Positions 55,463-64,000 are shown, numbered from the stretch's first letter. The stretch is 64,000 nucleotides of DNA from Salicibibacter cibi (GCF_016495865.1 NZ_CP054706.1:2170001-2234000), one strand, 5' to 3'. A program made the numbers and translations. Notes: generated by a model not told the origin, from the sequence alone.

Positions 55463-56263
55463 TCATCTCAATAACCCCTCAACAACCCCAATCACCCTAT
55501 CCTGTTCCCCCTCCGTCATCCCCGACCCAGAAGGCAAACACAATCCAAACCCAAACAACGCCTCCGACACACTCCACCCGTCCTCATGCGCATAATACGC
55601 CGCCCCTTCAAACAACGGCTGCAGATGCATCGGCTTCCACACCGGCCGCGCCTCAATAATATCCAAATGGCTCACGCCCGCCTTCTCAGGATCCACCGTC
55701 AACGCCGTCAGCCACCGATTCGACTTACTGCCCTCCAACTCAGGCATAAACGCCACCCCCGGCAACCCACTCAACGACTCATCATACCGCGCAAAAACAG
55801 CCCGGCGCTGCCCCACACGCTCATCCAACACGTCCAACTGCCCGCGCCCCACACCGGCAACAATATTGCTCATGCGATAATTAAACCCAACCTCACTATG
55901 CTCATAATGGAGCGCCGGCTCCCGCGCCTGCGTCGCCAAAAACTGTGTCCGCTCCAATGCTCCCACATCACCGGAAACCAGCGCACCTCCGCCGGACGTC
56001 GTAATAATTTTATTCCCATTAAACGAATACACACCAAAATCGCCGAACGTACCACTCTTCCGGCCTAAATACTCACTCCCCAACGACTCCGCCGCATCCT
56101 CAATAACAGGCACCCCATACGCCCGGCAAATCTCCATCAATCGATCCATCCGCGCACTCTGCCCATACAAATTCACGACAATCACAGCCTTCGGCAACGT
56201 CCGCACGCCGCTATACGTAGCCAATGCTTTTTCCAATGCGTTCACTTTGTTAACCAACGGCAC
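55463..56263 (-). pseudogene. degT/epsN-like copy truncated at the N-terminus (266 residues)
   Basis: The longest incomplete copy. It keeps VVNLYGQSARMDRLMEICRA, the Asp of VIEDAAESLG, the Schiff-base Lys of YSFNGNKIITTSGGG, FNYRMSNIVAGVGRGQLDVL and the C-terminus, nearly identical to the complete gene. The first ~115 residues are gone: only a short scrambled piece (VNALEKALATYSGV) is left at the start. Eight codons are missing between IIEA and RPVW, an in-frame 24-bp deletion. It has no ribosome binding site. Confidence 0.85.
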
Positions 56264-56520
56264 GATCCAGTTTTACTCAAAAGCTTCTTAGTCAAATAAA
56301 AAAATGCGTTTTCGATTGCTATGTTGTAATGAAACCCATTTTCTATTTATAATCATTCATCGGTTTCGCTGTCATCTCATCGGTTTAAGCATAGCAGGGA
56401 TTCAATATGTAACATCGGCCCCAGGTCACACTCTGCTTTATTCAAACACAAGCCTCACAGAAATCGACACACGCCCAATGCCAATTATCTCTTATATTAA
56501 GGGTATTTTTTTCGGTTAAA
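56264..56520. other. Spacer shared with the other degT upstream regions
   Basis: AAAAAAATGCG near 56300, CATTCATCGGTTT and TAACATCGGCCCC near 56410, and ACAGAAATCGACACACGCCC match segments upstream of the degT copies at 50640-50760 and 58770-58900. No gene is seen. Confidence 0.5.
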
Positions 56521-56547
56521 AGCCAAGCTATATTAATTAGCTTGGCA
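56521..56547 (-). terminator. Terminator of the Rpn-type gene at 56556
   Basis: GCCAAGCTA pairs with TAGCTTGGC across seven bases, just after the stop codon on the minus strand. Confidence 0.6.
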
Positions 56548-56555
56548 TCACACTT

Positions 56556-57392
56556 TTATTCATTTTTCTCCTCAATTTCATTTACTTCATCGATGTCTAA
56601 ACCGGTGATATCGGCGACTTCTTCCGAAGACATTTTCTTTAACAGTCGCCTTGCAATATCTCTAGACTTCTCTTTTTTTGCTTCTTCAGCGATAAGTCTT
56701 CCAACCTTAGTCATTCCCATCCACCTCCTTAACATTGTAGCGAATTCGTTGCTAACAAATTTATCCGTTGCTGTGAGTATGCCTGCAATAACTTGCATTT
56801 GCTGCCGTTCATCTTTGATTTGTTTTGCCAATTCTACAGAATCCCGCACGTTCTCCTCGCGGCTCTTCGTGGTATGCATTAAGGGGAGGATACTCAGTTT
56901 CATGAGTTCCTCATGAGTCAATTCCTCTCCTCTTTTTATTTTATCACTTATTTTCTCCAGTATCACATCTCCATTATAATCGCTAAGCAATATGGGTTTC
57001 GATTGGATCCCTACATCCCCAGCATTTAAACCTTTTCCAACTCTCGCTACATCGCTTGTGTAGATAACCACAATATGAATAGGTTTAATGCTTTTGCCCT
57101 CTCTATACGCTCGATCCAAAATCCTTTGAGTGTAGTCAAGGTATTTAATGTGATTTTCAATGATTGAATGATTGCTTTCATATTCCAACATGAGGATAGA
57201 TCCATCTTCCAGTAAAAACTGGGTATCCGAGCGCTTTTCATTAGCACTCACCTTTGGAAGGTTGCTGGGCAATAACTGTTTAATCTTGGGCATGTCTTGC
57301 AAACCAAAGACATCTAATGTTGTATCCTTATACAATTCACTCAAAAATTTAAATAGTACATCTTTATTATGATACGAAATCCCTTCAGACAT
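56556..57392 (-). CDS. Rpn-type PD-(D/E)XK nuclease/transposase-like protein
   Basis: 278 residues from ATG 57392 with AAGGAG eight bases upstream. ISYHNKDVLFKFLSELYKDT opens the domain; KRSDTQFLLEDGSILMLEYE gives the Asp and Glu-x-Glu strand of the nuclease core, and IKYLDYTQRILDRAYREGK follows. LTHEELMKLSILPLMHTTKS and a C-terminal charged helix with a helix-turn-helix-like end (SSEEVADITGLDIDEVNEIE) complete it. It is the intact homologue of the interrupted gene at 51178-52168. Likely a DNA nuclease tied to recombination; the target is unknown. Confidence 0.8.
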   Translation of the reverse strand: MSEGISYHNKDVLFKFLSELYKDTTLDVFGLQDMPKIKQLLPSNLPKVSANEKRSDTQFLLEDGSILMLEYESNHSIIENHIKYLDYTQRILDRAYREGKSIKPIHIVVIYTSDVARVGKGLNAGDVGIQSKPILLSDYNGDVILEKISDKIKRGEELTHEELMKLSILPLMHTTKSREENVRDSVELAKQIKDERQQMQVIAGILTATDKFVSNEFATMLRRWMGMTKVGRLIAEEAKKEKSRDIARRLLKKMSSEEVADITGLDIDEVNEIEEKNE

Positions 57393-57582
57393 ATTTTTGT
57401 CTCCTTTGCTTAAAGGTGATTGCCAGTTGTACTATTTCAATTATTATAATAGCAGACTCCGTAACATATAACAAACATTTGTTCTAAAATAGTCGCTGGG
57501 ATTATCATTACTGTAAATCATGAACGAGAGTCATTAGACGTACGGTGCATGATTACGGGCGATTGGTTAGACTAAAAAATAT

Positions 57583-57613
57583 TCAAACCGGCGAGGATCC
57601 ACCTGCCGGTTTT
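57583..57613. terminator. Terminator downstream of the complete degT gene
   Basis: AAACCGGC pairs with GCCGGTTT across about 13 bases; T runs are present on both sides, so it can act for degT on the minus strand and from the left. Confidence 0.6.
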
Positions 57614-57652
57614 TTAGGTTTAAATATTACTATGGCCAAGATGATCATCTCA

Positions 57653-58801
57653 TTACCTCAACAACCTCTCAACAACCCCAATCACCCTACTCTGCTCCCC
57701 CTCCGTCATACTCGAACTAGAAGGCAAGCACAATCCATACCGAAACAGCTCATCCGACACACTCCACCCGTCCTCATGCTCATAATACGCCGCATCCTCA
57801 AACAACGGCTGCAGATGCATCGGCTTCCACACGGGCCGCGCCTCGATATTCTCCGCACTCAGCGCTTCAATAATATCCAAATGACTCACGCCCGCCTTCT
57901 CAGGATCCACCGTCAACGCCGTCAGCCACCGGTTCGACTTACTGCCCTCCAACTCAGGCATAAACGCAACGCCAGGCATATCTCCAAATGCATCATAATA
58001 TCGCTCAAAAACACCCCGCCGCTGCGCCACACGCTCATCCAGAACGTCCAACTGCCCACGCCCGACACCAGCGACAATATTGCTCATCCGATAATTATAC
58101 CCAACCTCACTATGCTCATAGTGTAGCGCCGGCTCCCGCGCCTGCGTCGCCAAAAACCGCGTCCGCTCCAATGCTCCCACATCACCGGACACGAGCGCTC
58201 CCCCGCCCGACGTCGTAATAATTTTATTGCCATTAAACGAATACACACCAAAATCGCCGAACGTACCACTCTTCCGGCCTAAATACTCACTCCCCAACGA
58301 CTCCGCCGCATCCTCAATAACAGGCACCCCATACGCCCGGCAAATCTCCATCAACCGATCCATCCGCGCGCTCTGCCCATACAAATTCACAATAATGACA
58401 GTTTTTGGCAAAACACCGGCGTCACTCGCTTCCCCCAACGCACGCTCCAACGCCCCAGGCGACATATTCCACGTCGCCGGCTCGGAATCAATGAACACCG
58501 GCCGCGCACCCTGATACAAAATCGGATTCGCAGTAGCCACAAACGTCAGCGAGGAACAAAACACAACATCCCCCTCGCCCACATCAAGCTGCCGCAACGC
58601 CAAATGAATCGCCGCCGTCCCCGAACTCAGCACGGACGCACCGGCAACACCATTGTACGCCGCCAACGCTTCTTCAAACGCGTTCACATTGTTGCCGAGC
58701 GGCGCGATCCAGTTTCGCTCAAACGCTTCTTGTATGTATCCTTGTTCATTTCCGCCCATATGCGGAGCAGATAAAAAAATGCGGTCTTGTTGTTTTGACA
58801 T
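57653..58801 (-). CDS. DegT/DnrJ/EryC1/StrS-type sugar aminotransferase (EpsN/PglE-like), complete copy
   Basis: 382 residues. The N-terminus FLSAPHMGGNEQGYIQEAFE and WIAPLGNNVNAFEEALAAYN, SSGTAAIHLALRQLDVGEGD, the cofactor Asp164 in VIEDAAESLGSEY and the Schiff-base Lys193 in SFNGNKIITTSGGG are all as in PglE/EpsN, which transfers an amino group to a UDP-4-keto-6-deoxy sugar for surface glycans. It is clearly more GC-rich than the flanks. No other polysaccharide genes are adjacent, so it stands alone. At least seven partial copies lie between 40.6 and 56.3 kb. Confidence 0.92.
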   Translation of the reverse strand: MSKQQDRIFLSAPHMGGNEQGYIQEAFERNWIAPLGNNVNAFEEALAAYNGVAGASVLSSGTAAIHLALRQLDVGEGDVVFCSSLTFVATANPILYQGARPVFIDSEPATWNMSPGALERALGEASDAGVLPKTVIIVNLYGQSARMDRLMEICRAYGVPVIEDAAESLGSEYLGRKSGTFGDFGVYSFNGNKIITTSGGGALVSGDVGALERTRFLATQAREPALHYEHSEVGYNYRMSNIVAGVGRGQLDVLDERVAQRRGVFERYYDAFGDMPGVAFMPELEGSKSNRWLTALTVDPEKAGVSHLDIIEALSAENIEARPVWKPMHLQPLFEDAAYYEHEDGWSVSDELFRYGLCLPSSSSMTEGEQSRVIGVVERLLR

Positions 58802-59063
58802 AATAAATCCCTCTTCTATGTATAATACTTACTCTAATCCAGTCTGTAACAACAACCCCGGATCCCAGCGCTACAATCGCCCACAAACCTTCCAGAAATC
58901 GACACGTATCTATTCCTATTATCTCTTTTTTACCATAAAATTAAAAGAGCCATCGGCGAATTTTCATTGCAAAGAACCGTGAAAAACACGAACTTTATTA
59001 AACATTTCATCCCATTTTGAGCACAAAAAAGCCTCAGCGTTATATTGGTACGGAAACGACCAC
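58802..59063. other. Upstream spacer of the complete degT gene
   Basis: AGTCTGTAACAACAACCCCG, CCCAGCGCTACAATCGCCCA and CAGAAATCGACACG recur upstream of the other degT copies. From about 58940 the DNA changes to an AT-rich unrelated stretch with no gene. Confidence 0.45.
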
Positions 59064-59234
59064 TTACGCGAAGGCTTGATCTCGTTTATAAATGACTTGA
59101 CCTGTTTTCATAATTTCTACCAAAAAACCGCTGCGATCCTTATTTTTTTCCACCAATATGGGTTCCATTCGTACATCGATGTCACTGTCAGTATGTGCTG
59201 TGCCATTCCCATAAGAACCAAATAAAACAACCAT
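59064..59234 (-). pseudogene. Truncated MNT-type nucleotidyltransferase
   Basis: 56 codons. KIDMVVLFGSYGNGTAHTDS followed by DIDV is the GSxxxG...DxD catalytic site of minimal nucleotidyltransferases (the MNT half of HEPN-MNT modules), and the frame ends VIYKRDQAFA. The usual first ~25 residues are missing and no HEPN partner is found. It begins 16 bp after the 5'-nucleotidase stop. Confidence 0.6.
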
Positions 59235-59250
59235 GTCAATTTTTCATTGT

Positions 59251-60177
59251 CTACTTCGGTTTATTCGTAATCCCATAAGGTATATGAGCCGAGGGAAAAG
59301 CATGGGCCACATCATCAATATTTGCAGCTTGATCATCGAAAAAGATATGTGGCTTGTATATGTCTAACACCTTCCGTTTACTCATTCCACCTAAAAAAAT
59401 GGCTTCATCTACTCTTATATTCATCTTCCTTAAAGTGGTAACGACACGGGTATGAGCAGGCGCATTCCTCGCTGTAATGACAGCAATCCTGATCTTAGGC
59501 TTCACAGATGTATCTTCTTCTCTTGAGAGCTCTTTGCTTTGGATTAAATGGATTTTACTTAGAAAACCATGAAGAGGCCCCTCCGCCATTGCTTCCAAGC
59601 CATGTTCTTTTTCATGTTCCTGGTAAACCGACAAGTCTCCGGATTCCTTGTAAATTCTCTCAGATGAATCATCAGCAATAATGCCATCGAAATCAAAGGC
59701 CAAACGCAGCTCGTTATCATCAACATTATCTTCATAATTTGTTGAACGCACGACACCCGCCGGTAACCCTTCTGAAAGTGCTTCTTCAACATCCGCTTGA
59801 TTCCCAGTCAAAAATAAAGAGGCATTAAATGCTTCCATGTATGAAAATGGGTTTTTGCCTGCTGTGAAAACGGCTCGACTTATAGGCAGCTCATATTTTT
59901 CGATGGAGCGAAAGACCCGCAGACCCGTATCAGGATCATTTCGAGAGAACAACACAATTTCGATCAAAGGATCTGCAGAACCTTGATTCAGACTTAACAA
60001 CCTTTTCACTAATGGAAATACCACACCCGGATCCAACGATGAATACTCATTTTCCCGTTGGTACTCACGATATACATCTTCACCCTCTTCGCGAAAAACT
60101 CTATCTGACTCCGACAAATCAAAAAGTGCACTGGACGCAACAGCTATGACCAGCTTTCCTTCCAAAGAATACGGCAC
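59251..60177 (-). CDS. Cytosolic 5'-nucleotidase (NT5C1-like)
   Basis: 308 residues. LVIAVASSALFDLSESDRVF, YREYQRENEYSSLDPGVVFP, EIVLFSRNDPDTGLRVFRSI and ELRLAFDFDGIIADDSSERI are the signature of the PF06189 5'-nucleotidase family, an HAD-like phosphatase acting on nucleoside monophosphates (AMP, IMP). The HAD acidic pairs appear in FDFDGII and in the late IFFDDQ. It lies between the complete degT gene and the sigma gene, apparently inserted into the spacer that separates this pair in the other copies. Confidence 0.85.
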   Translation of the reverse strand: MPYSLEGKLVIAVASSALFDLSESDRVFREEGEDVYREYQRENEYSSLDPGVVFPLVKRLLSLNQGSADPLIEIVLFSRNDPDTGLRVFRSIEKYELPISRAVFTAGKNPFSYMEAFNASLFLTGNQADVEEALSEGLPAGVVRSTNYEDNVDDNELRLAFDFDGIIADDSSERIYKESGDLSVYQEHEKEHGLEAMAEGPLHGFLSKIHLIQSKELSREEDTSVKPKIRIAVITARNAPAHTRVVTTLRKMNIRVDEAIFLGGMSKRKVLDIYKPHIFFDDQAANIDDVAHAFPSAHIPYGITNKPK

Positions 60178-60566
60178 TGTGGCACTACTCCTTCCGTTTA
60201 GATGAACATTTCTAGCTCTTGCATAAAAGAAACCCCCGTCCGCGCCTCCAACTCGACATCACGATGGTCTATGTATCATTCTTCATTGGTTTTGCGGCGG
60301 ACACCCAAGACTAACATTTCATCAGGAATAATACATAACATCGACACCCACCGCTACAATCCTCCACAACCACGGCACGTGTCTTGATAACACTATTATA
60401 CCAAGAAGTGAAAGCGACAGAAATTCAATTTATATAATAGTCCATAAGAAGTAATTTTTATTTAAAATTATCAGAATTTATACTGATTTATGAATCGTTT
60501 GGTGCTATAGTTATAGTACCCTGGGGAATAATCTGGGGGACGGCGCCGTTCCGGGAAGGAATTTCC
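60178..60566 (+). promoter_or_regulatory. Spacer and leader of the sigma-70-like gene
   Basis: 60270-60420 matches the spacer upstream of degT remnant 4 (CATTCTTCATTGGTTTTGC, ATAACATCGACACC, CACTATTATACCA). AATCGTTTGGTGCTATAGTT and ATAGTACC at 60493-60522 recur before remnant 3 and are the likely promoter. ACGGCGCCGTTCCGGGAAGG contains the palindrome GGCGCC and the ribosome binding site. Confidence 0.5.
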
Positions 60567-61072
60567 GTGAACAATCATCAATCGGCCCGTCAGCAGTATT
60601 CATTCGAAGACATCTATCAACAGTACACACCGTTAGTGCATGGGATGCTTCAACGACTCCACATTCACAGCAACCATGAGGACTTTTTGCAAGCAGGCTA
60701 TGTAGGACTTTGGCTTGCATACCAACACCATGATGGTGAAAGAGGATCATTTCCCGCTTATGCCTTCCTTCGTGTCAGAGGAGAAATGTTGGCGATGCTG
60801 AGAAAGGATGCCAATTATTACGATCGGCACTCCTTCAGTTCCAATGATCAGGAAAATGTGGACATGGCCATGTCAGAATCCTGGATGTCAGATGTAGACA
60901 CCTTAGCCCCATATTTAAACCGGTTATCCGACCGCGAACAACGTTGGGTTATCGAGCACGCCGTGCACGACCTCCCCCGCGCATGATCGCCGCCAAGTAC
61001 AACGTTTCCGTCGAAACCGTTAAAGGCTGGCGGAAAGGAGCACTTGCGAAACTAAGAAAATATGTAAAATGA
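60567..61072 (+). pseudogene. Sigma-70-like factor (SigH/ComX-like), one-base frameshift before region 4
   Basis: GTG 60567, with GGAAGGAA eight bases upstream, gives about 166 residues if repaired. Region 2 is complete: FEDIYQQYTPLVHGMLQRLH, DFLQAGYVGLWLAYQHHDGE, GSFPAYAFLRVRGEMLAMLR. The frame reaches SDREQRWVIEHAVHDLP and stops at 60984 because a run of five C (six expected) shifts it. Region 4 continues in the next frame as MIAAKYNVSVETVKGWRKGA and ALAKLRKYVK to 61072. The best preserved of four copies; related short sigma factors in Firmicutes govern competence-like or stress genes. The lesion could be a sequencing error. Confidence 0.75.
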
Positions 61073-61078
61073 ATCGAA

Positions 61079-61110
61079 AGCCTGCAGTTACTACGCTGCA
61101 GGCTTCTATA
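61079..61110 (+). terminator. Terminator of the sigma-70-like gene
   Basis: AGCCTGCAG pairs with CTGCAGGCT across eight bases, seven bases after the repaired stop. The T tract is poor. Confidence 0.5.
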
Positions 61111-61223
61111 CGAAAACAATAATGTTCCTTTGGGAAACATAATCTCAAGGGTTTTTAGTGTTGGTGCCACAGGCACGCAGAAATGGTTCTTCTTGTCATT
61201 GTCCTTGAACATCCAATAAAAAA

Positions 61224-62351
61224 TTACAGTATCAATGACTCTAAATCACGTGGATAATCTGTTAACCATTCGCAACCATATCTGGACACAACAAGTGTAT
61301 CAGAATGTCGAAAACCACCAACATTGGGGATATAAATGCCTGGCTCTATTGTGAATACCATCCTTTCTTGAATGATAAGATCATTATCAAAACGTATATA
61401 TGGTTCTTCATGCGGGCTCAAACCAATGCCATGTCCAGTTCTATGCACTGCATAATCTTTGTATCCTTCCCTAATGAAAATGTTACGGGCAATATCGTCA
61501 ATGTCCCCGGCACGAACACCTGGTTTAAGGGCTTCAATAGCAGCACTTTGTGCCTCTACCATTGTATTGAATGCCTTCTTTTGTTTATTAGTTGGCTCAC
61601 CGATAAAAATAGTACGTTCGAGTTCTGTTCGATAACCATCAATGCCCACCTGACGCGTATGGATCATGACGTCTCCTTTTTGCAATTTTCTTGAATTAGA
61701 AAAAACATGTGGCATTACGCTTCGTTCAGTACCCGATGGCGACATACCAATAATTTGAATAGTGGAGTTTGGATGGGTCTTTGGGATTTCGCTATACAAA
61801 AACGAATTTCCTTGATCATCAATTTCGAGTTCACTAACACCTGGTTTACTATACTGTAACGAAACTTGCATAGCTTGATTGATCCAACGACTTGCTTCAC
61901 GGATATGTTCAATTTCTTCGTCCTCTTTAATATAACGCATTTCCACGATTCTTTGGCCGATATCTTTGATCGTAGCGCTTTGAGGAATAACATACTGAGT
62001 GAGTGTAATCGGTGCGCTATCAATATCAAGCGCTAGCGTTTGTGAACTAACACTTTCAATAGCGTTTTTAAGTGTCGTAAAATACGAGTTACTTCCTTTA
62101 TCTACTTCATACTCAAAATAAACCTGTAAATCATCAACAACAGCTTTATGAGCATGATTCTCTTCAAGACTTGGTATTATAAACTGTGTACGTTTTTCAT
62201 CAATTAAAAGTGTGATAGGACGAGAGTAAGTAAATGCTTTAAAGCCTGTTAAAAAGTACTGATGATCTGGGTCTGTTACTATACTTAAACTTATGCTTTT
62301 CTCTAACATGTAGCTCCTCAATTCATTGATTCGTTTATGATAATTATTCAT
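61224..62351 (-). CDS. M24 family, creatinase-like hydrolase
   Basis: 375 residues: an N-terminal creatinase domain (1-130) and a pita-bread domain. The five metal ligands of aminopeptidase P (Asp, Asp, His, Glu, Glu) are only partly kept. The first Asp is replaced in GDVMIHTRQVGIDGYRTELERT (His), the second by Glu, and the last Glu by Ser in GGFRHSDTLVV; His of HRTGHGIGLSPH and Glu of FTIEPGIYIP remain. GY-x-T-x-LERT is also found in creatinase, a metal-free C-N hydrolase of this fold. A non-peptidase amidinohydrolase-like role is therefore more likely than Xaa-Pro cleavage. RBS GAGGAG. It follows TctB by 60 bp. Confidence 0.8.
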   Translation of the reverse strand: MNNYHKRINELRSYMLEKSISLSIVTDPDHQYFLTGFKAFTYSRPITLLIDEKRTQFIIPSLEENHAHKAVVDDLQVYFEYEVDKGSNSYFTTLKNAIESVSSQTLALDIDSAPITLTQYVIPQSATIKDIGQRIVEMRYIKEDEEIEHIREASRWINQAMQVSLQYSKPGVSELEIDDQGNSFLYSEIPKTHPNSTIQIIGMSPSGTERSVMPHVFSNSRKLQKGDVMIHTRQVGIDGYRTELERTIFIGEPTNKQKKAFNTMVEAQSAAIEALKPGVRAGDIDDIARNIFIREGYKDYAVHRTGHGIGLSPHEEPYIRFDNDLIIQERMVFTIEPGIYIPNVGGFRHSDTLVVSRYGCEWLTDYPRDLESLIL

Positions 62352-62411
62352 TATACCAACTCCTCATATAGCAATATCTAGAAGTATCCACTCTCTTAGA
62401 TATGGTTAATT

Positions 62412-62897
62412 TTATAAGGGCACATGTAATATTCCTTTCGGAAATTCTAGCGCCATAACATTTTCGAAAATAATTAATAGCCCAACAATCAGAACGACAC
62501 TTACAATAATGGCTAACCAATTGAAATCAGTTCTTTTTTTCAAAAAAGCAGTAATGAAACCTGCAGCAGCGATTTTAAAACCTAAAATAAAAATTAACAG
62601 AAAGAAACTGGCCACCCAAAGAAAGTTAATAGCGGCCACCTTGAATTTGTGAGTCATAGGAATCTCATATTCATTCCCGTTTTCTTGATCGTTCGGTGTT
62701 GCCCCTTGCCTTTTGTAGTGAAATAATGTTCGCACTTGTGACAAAATATTAATTGCTGAAAATAAAGTACCGGCAACGCCAACAACTAATGGAAAATACA
62801 TAGCTGTGGGTGAAAAATCCAGGGATATCCAAGTTACACTAGCAAATATTAAAAATAGGATAATGCAGAAAACAATCGATAATTTGAGCTTTATCAT
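62412..62897 (-). CDS. tctB: Tripartite tricarboxylate transporter small membrane subunit TctB
   Basis: 161 residues with four hydrophobic helices (about 5-25, 32-50, 85-105, 115-150) and a hydrophilic loop at 55-80. Length, topology and position after TctA define TctB. The four-base overlap (ATGA) with TctA shows translational coupling. It works with TctA and a periplasmic-type TctC receptor, which should lie outside the window. Confidence 0.85.
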   Translation of the reverse strand: MIKLKLSIVFCIILFLIFASVTWISLDFSPTAMYFPLVVGVAGTLFSAINILSQVRTLFHYKRQGATPNDQENGNEYEIPMTHKFKVAAINFLWVASFFLLIFILGFKIAAAGFITAFLKKRTDFNWLAIIVSVVLIVGLLIIFENVMALEFPKGILHVPL

Positions 62898-64000
62898 TTT
62901 TTAGCCCTCTTACTTTTATAAGATTTAATAAAGTTGACCAAAGGACCGTACAAAAATACTAAAAATATAATAACCCCAATGATGATAACACCCGGACGTG
63001 TCAACCAATCAAATCCATAACGACCTATTGAAATGAATAAATATTGTTCAGATGGAATTGCCAAAACGACTCCAATAATCAAGGGTATTCTAGGCCAATC
63101 CAATTCTCTCAAAATCCAGGCAAGGAAACCCAATGTTAAAAGCAACAAAAGATCTCCCCAATCTCGAGAAGCTTGGTATGCACCGACACTTATGATTACG
63201 AGTAGAAAGGGGACAAATTTATTAGGGTTAATCGTAGTTAACAAACTTACTGGCTTTGCTATAAAAAAGCACAAACCCGTGGCGAAAATGTTCGCAATAA
63301 CTAGTGTCCATATGATGGAAAGAGTTATTGGCATATTTTCATCAACCATGCTCGGCCCAGTCTGTACGCCCATAAGAATAAGCCCTGCCATAAGAACGGC
63401 TGCGGTACCACTTCCAGGAATCGAAAATAGTAATGTTGGAATTAATATTCCACCATCCTTCGCATTGTTGGCACTTTCAGGGGCGATTACGCCACGTATA
63501 TCTCCCGTTCCGAATTTTTCATTATTTTTAACTGTTTTTTTAGCAAAAAAATAAGCAATCCAGTCTATAATGCTAGATCCGACTCCAGGTATAGCTCCCA
63601 TTAATGTTCCTAACAACTAGCCACTTGTTTCTGAATACATCCACGAGACCCTGATAGTTGCTTCCTTCAAGTTTTCCTGTACTTGATATTTTCTTTTCCG
63701 AGGATACAAGTTGAATGAGTTCCGGTATGGCGAAAAAACTCAACACGAGAACAACCAAGGGTATTCCATCGTACAAATATAACCAATCAAATGTAAAACG
63801 ATATTCAGGCGCAGCTGGTGCTGCTCCAATAGTACCTAATAATAGTCCTACAAGCCCTATTAAGATGCCTTGTGTAGGTTTTTTTCCTAATAACATACCC
63901 ATAATACAGATCCCTAATAATGTTAGCATGAAAAGTTCTGGGGAACCGAAACTCAAAATCACCGGTCTAATAATTGGAATAACTAGAAATAAGACGATGC
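62894..64000 (-). pseudogene. tctA: Tripartite tricarboxylate transporter large subunit TctA, partial, frameshifted
   Basis: The gene enters from the right edge (IVLFLVIPIIRPVILSFGSP is in frame at the border) and covers the second half of TctA: GLVGLLLGTIG, YRFTFDWLYLYDGIPLVVLV, then GTLMGAIPGVGSSIIDWIAY, GVIAPESANNAKDGGILIPT and LLFSIPGSGTAAVLMAGLI. One extra base near 63615 (TGGCTAGTTG for TGGCTATTG) shifts the frame between FRNKWL and LLGTLMGAIP. TctA is the ion-driven transport channel for citrate or other carboxylates. The single indel could be a sequencing error; all motifs are otherwise well kept. Confidence 0.8.

Noticed and set aside
55586..56068. Long plus-strand open frame (160 codons) opposite degT
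   Set aside because: It is the complement of the GC-rich degT copy; the same antisense openness recurs over 57545-58126, and composition explains it.

Overview
The window looks like chromosome of a low-to-moderate GC Bacillota, most likely a salt- or alkali-adapted Bacillaceae. This is inferred from AGGAGG-type ribosome binding sites, CcpA-type cre sites, a LicR-type PTS regulator, a two-part SigO/RsoA-like sigma factor and acidic secreted proteins. I saw no rRNA, tRNA or CRISPR array.

Left part (1-40.2 kb) is mostly catabolic. A sigma-54 activator (1157-3007) faces a PfpI/amidohydrolase operon through a -24/-12 promoter, an upstream inverted repeat and a cre site. A class I aldolase, a GNAT protein and a broken PrsW-type protease follow. 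At 8.4-13.3 kb lies a decaying locus: a truncated TIM-barrel protein, a GntP permease, a frameshifted HisD/HpsN-like dehydrogenase and a LacI regulator without its DNA-binding domain. Next come the SigO/RsoA-like pair (13.5-14.2 kb), peptide enzymes (GGT, P1 peptidase, C69-like dipeptidase) and a condensation-fold acetyltransferase with a zinc-ribbon membrane partner. A cluster at 21.8-30.1 kb (ALDH, Fe-ADH, small membrane protein, NCS1 and APC permeases, acetylpolyamine amidohydrolase, class III aminotransferase) fits uptake, deacetylation, transamination and oxidation of an acylated amine. A dead E3-E2 dehydrogenase remnant separates it from a cell-wall/aryl-sugar locus (31.8-40.2 kb): a BadF-type sugar kinase, NamZ (DUF1343), GH4 6-phospho-glycosidase, lactose/cellobiose PTS IIA/IIC/IIB and a LicR-type regulator.

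Right part (40.2-61.1 kb) is a rearranged accessory region. It has a large PD-(D/E)XK restriction-type protein, nested MITE-like elements sitting in the loop of a terminator, Rpn-type nuclease genes and a repeatedly duplicated module. The module is a degT/epsN-like aminotransferase on the minus strand divergent from a small sigma-70-like gene on the plus strand. Only one degT copy (57653-58801) is complete; at least seven other pieces lie within 18 kb, and four sigma copies are all damaged. A dipeptide-type binding lipoprotein and a second GntP permease sit among these fragments.

The right edge (61.2-64 kb) holds a creatinase-like M24 protein and TctB/TctA of a tripartite tricarboxylate transporter. 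The TctA gene is frameshifted and leaves the window.

Frameshifts are unusually common, several in homopolymers. Some may be sequencing errors, but truncations, multiple stops and insertions show that real decay is also present.
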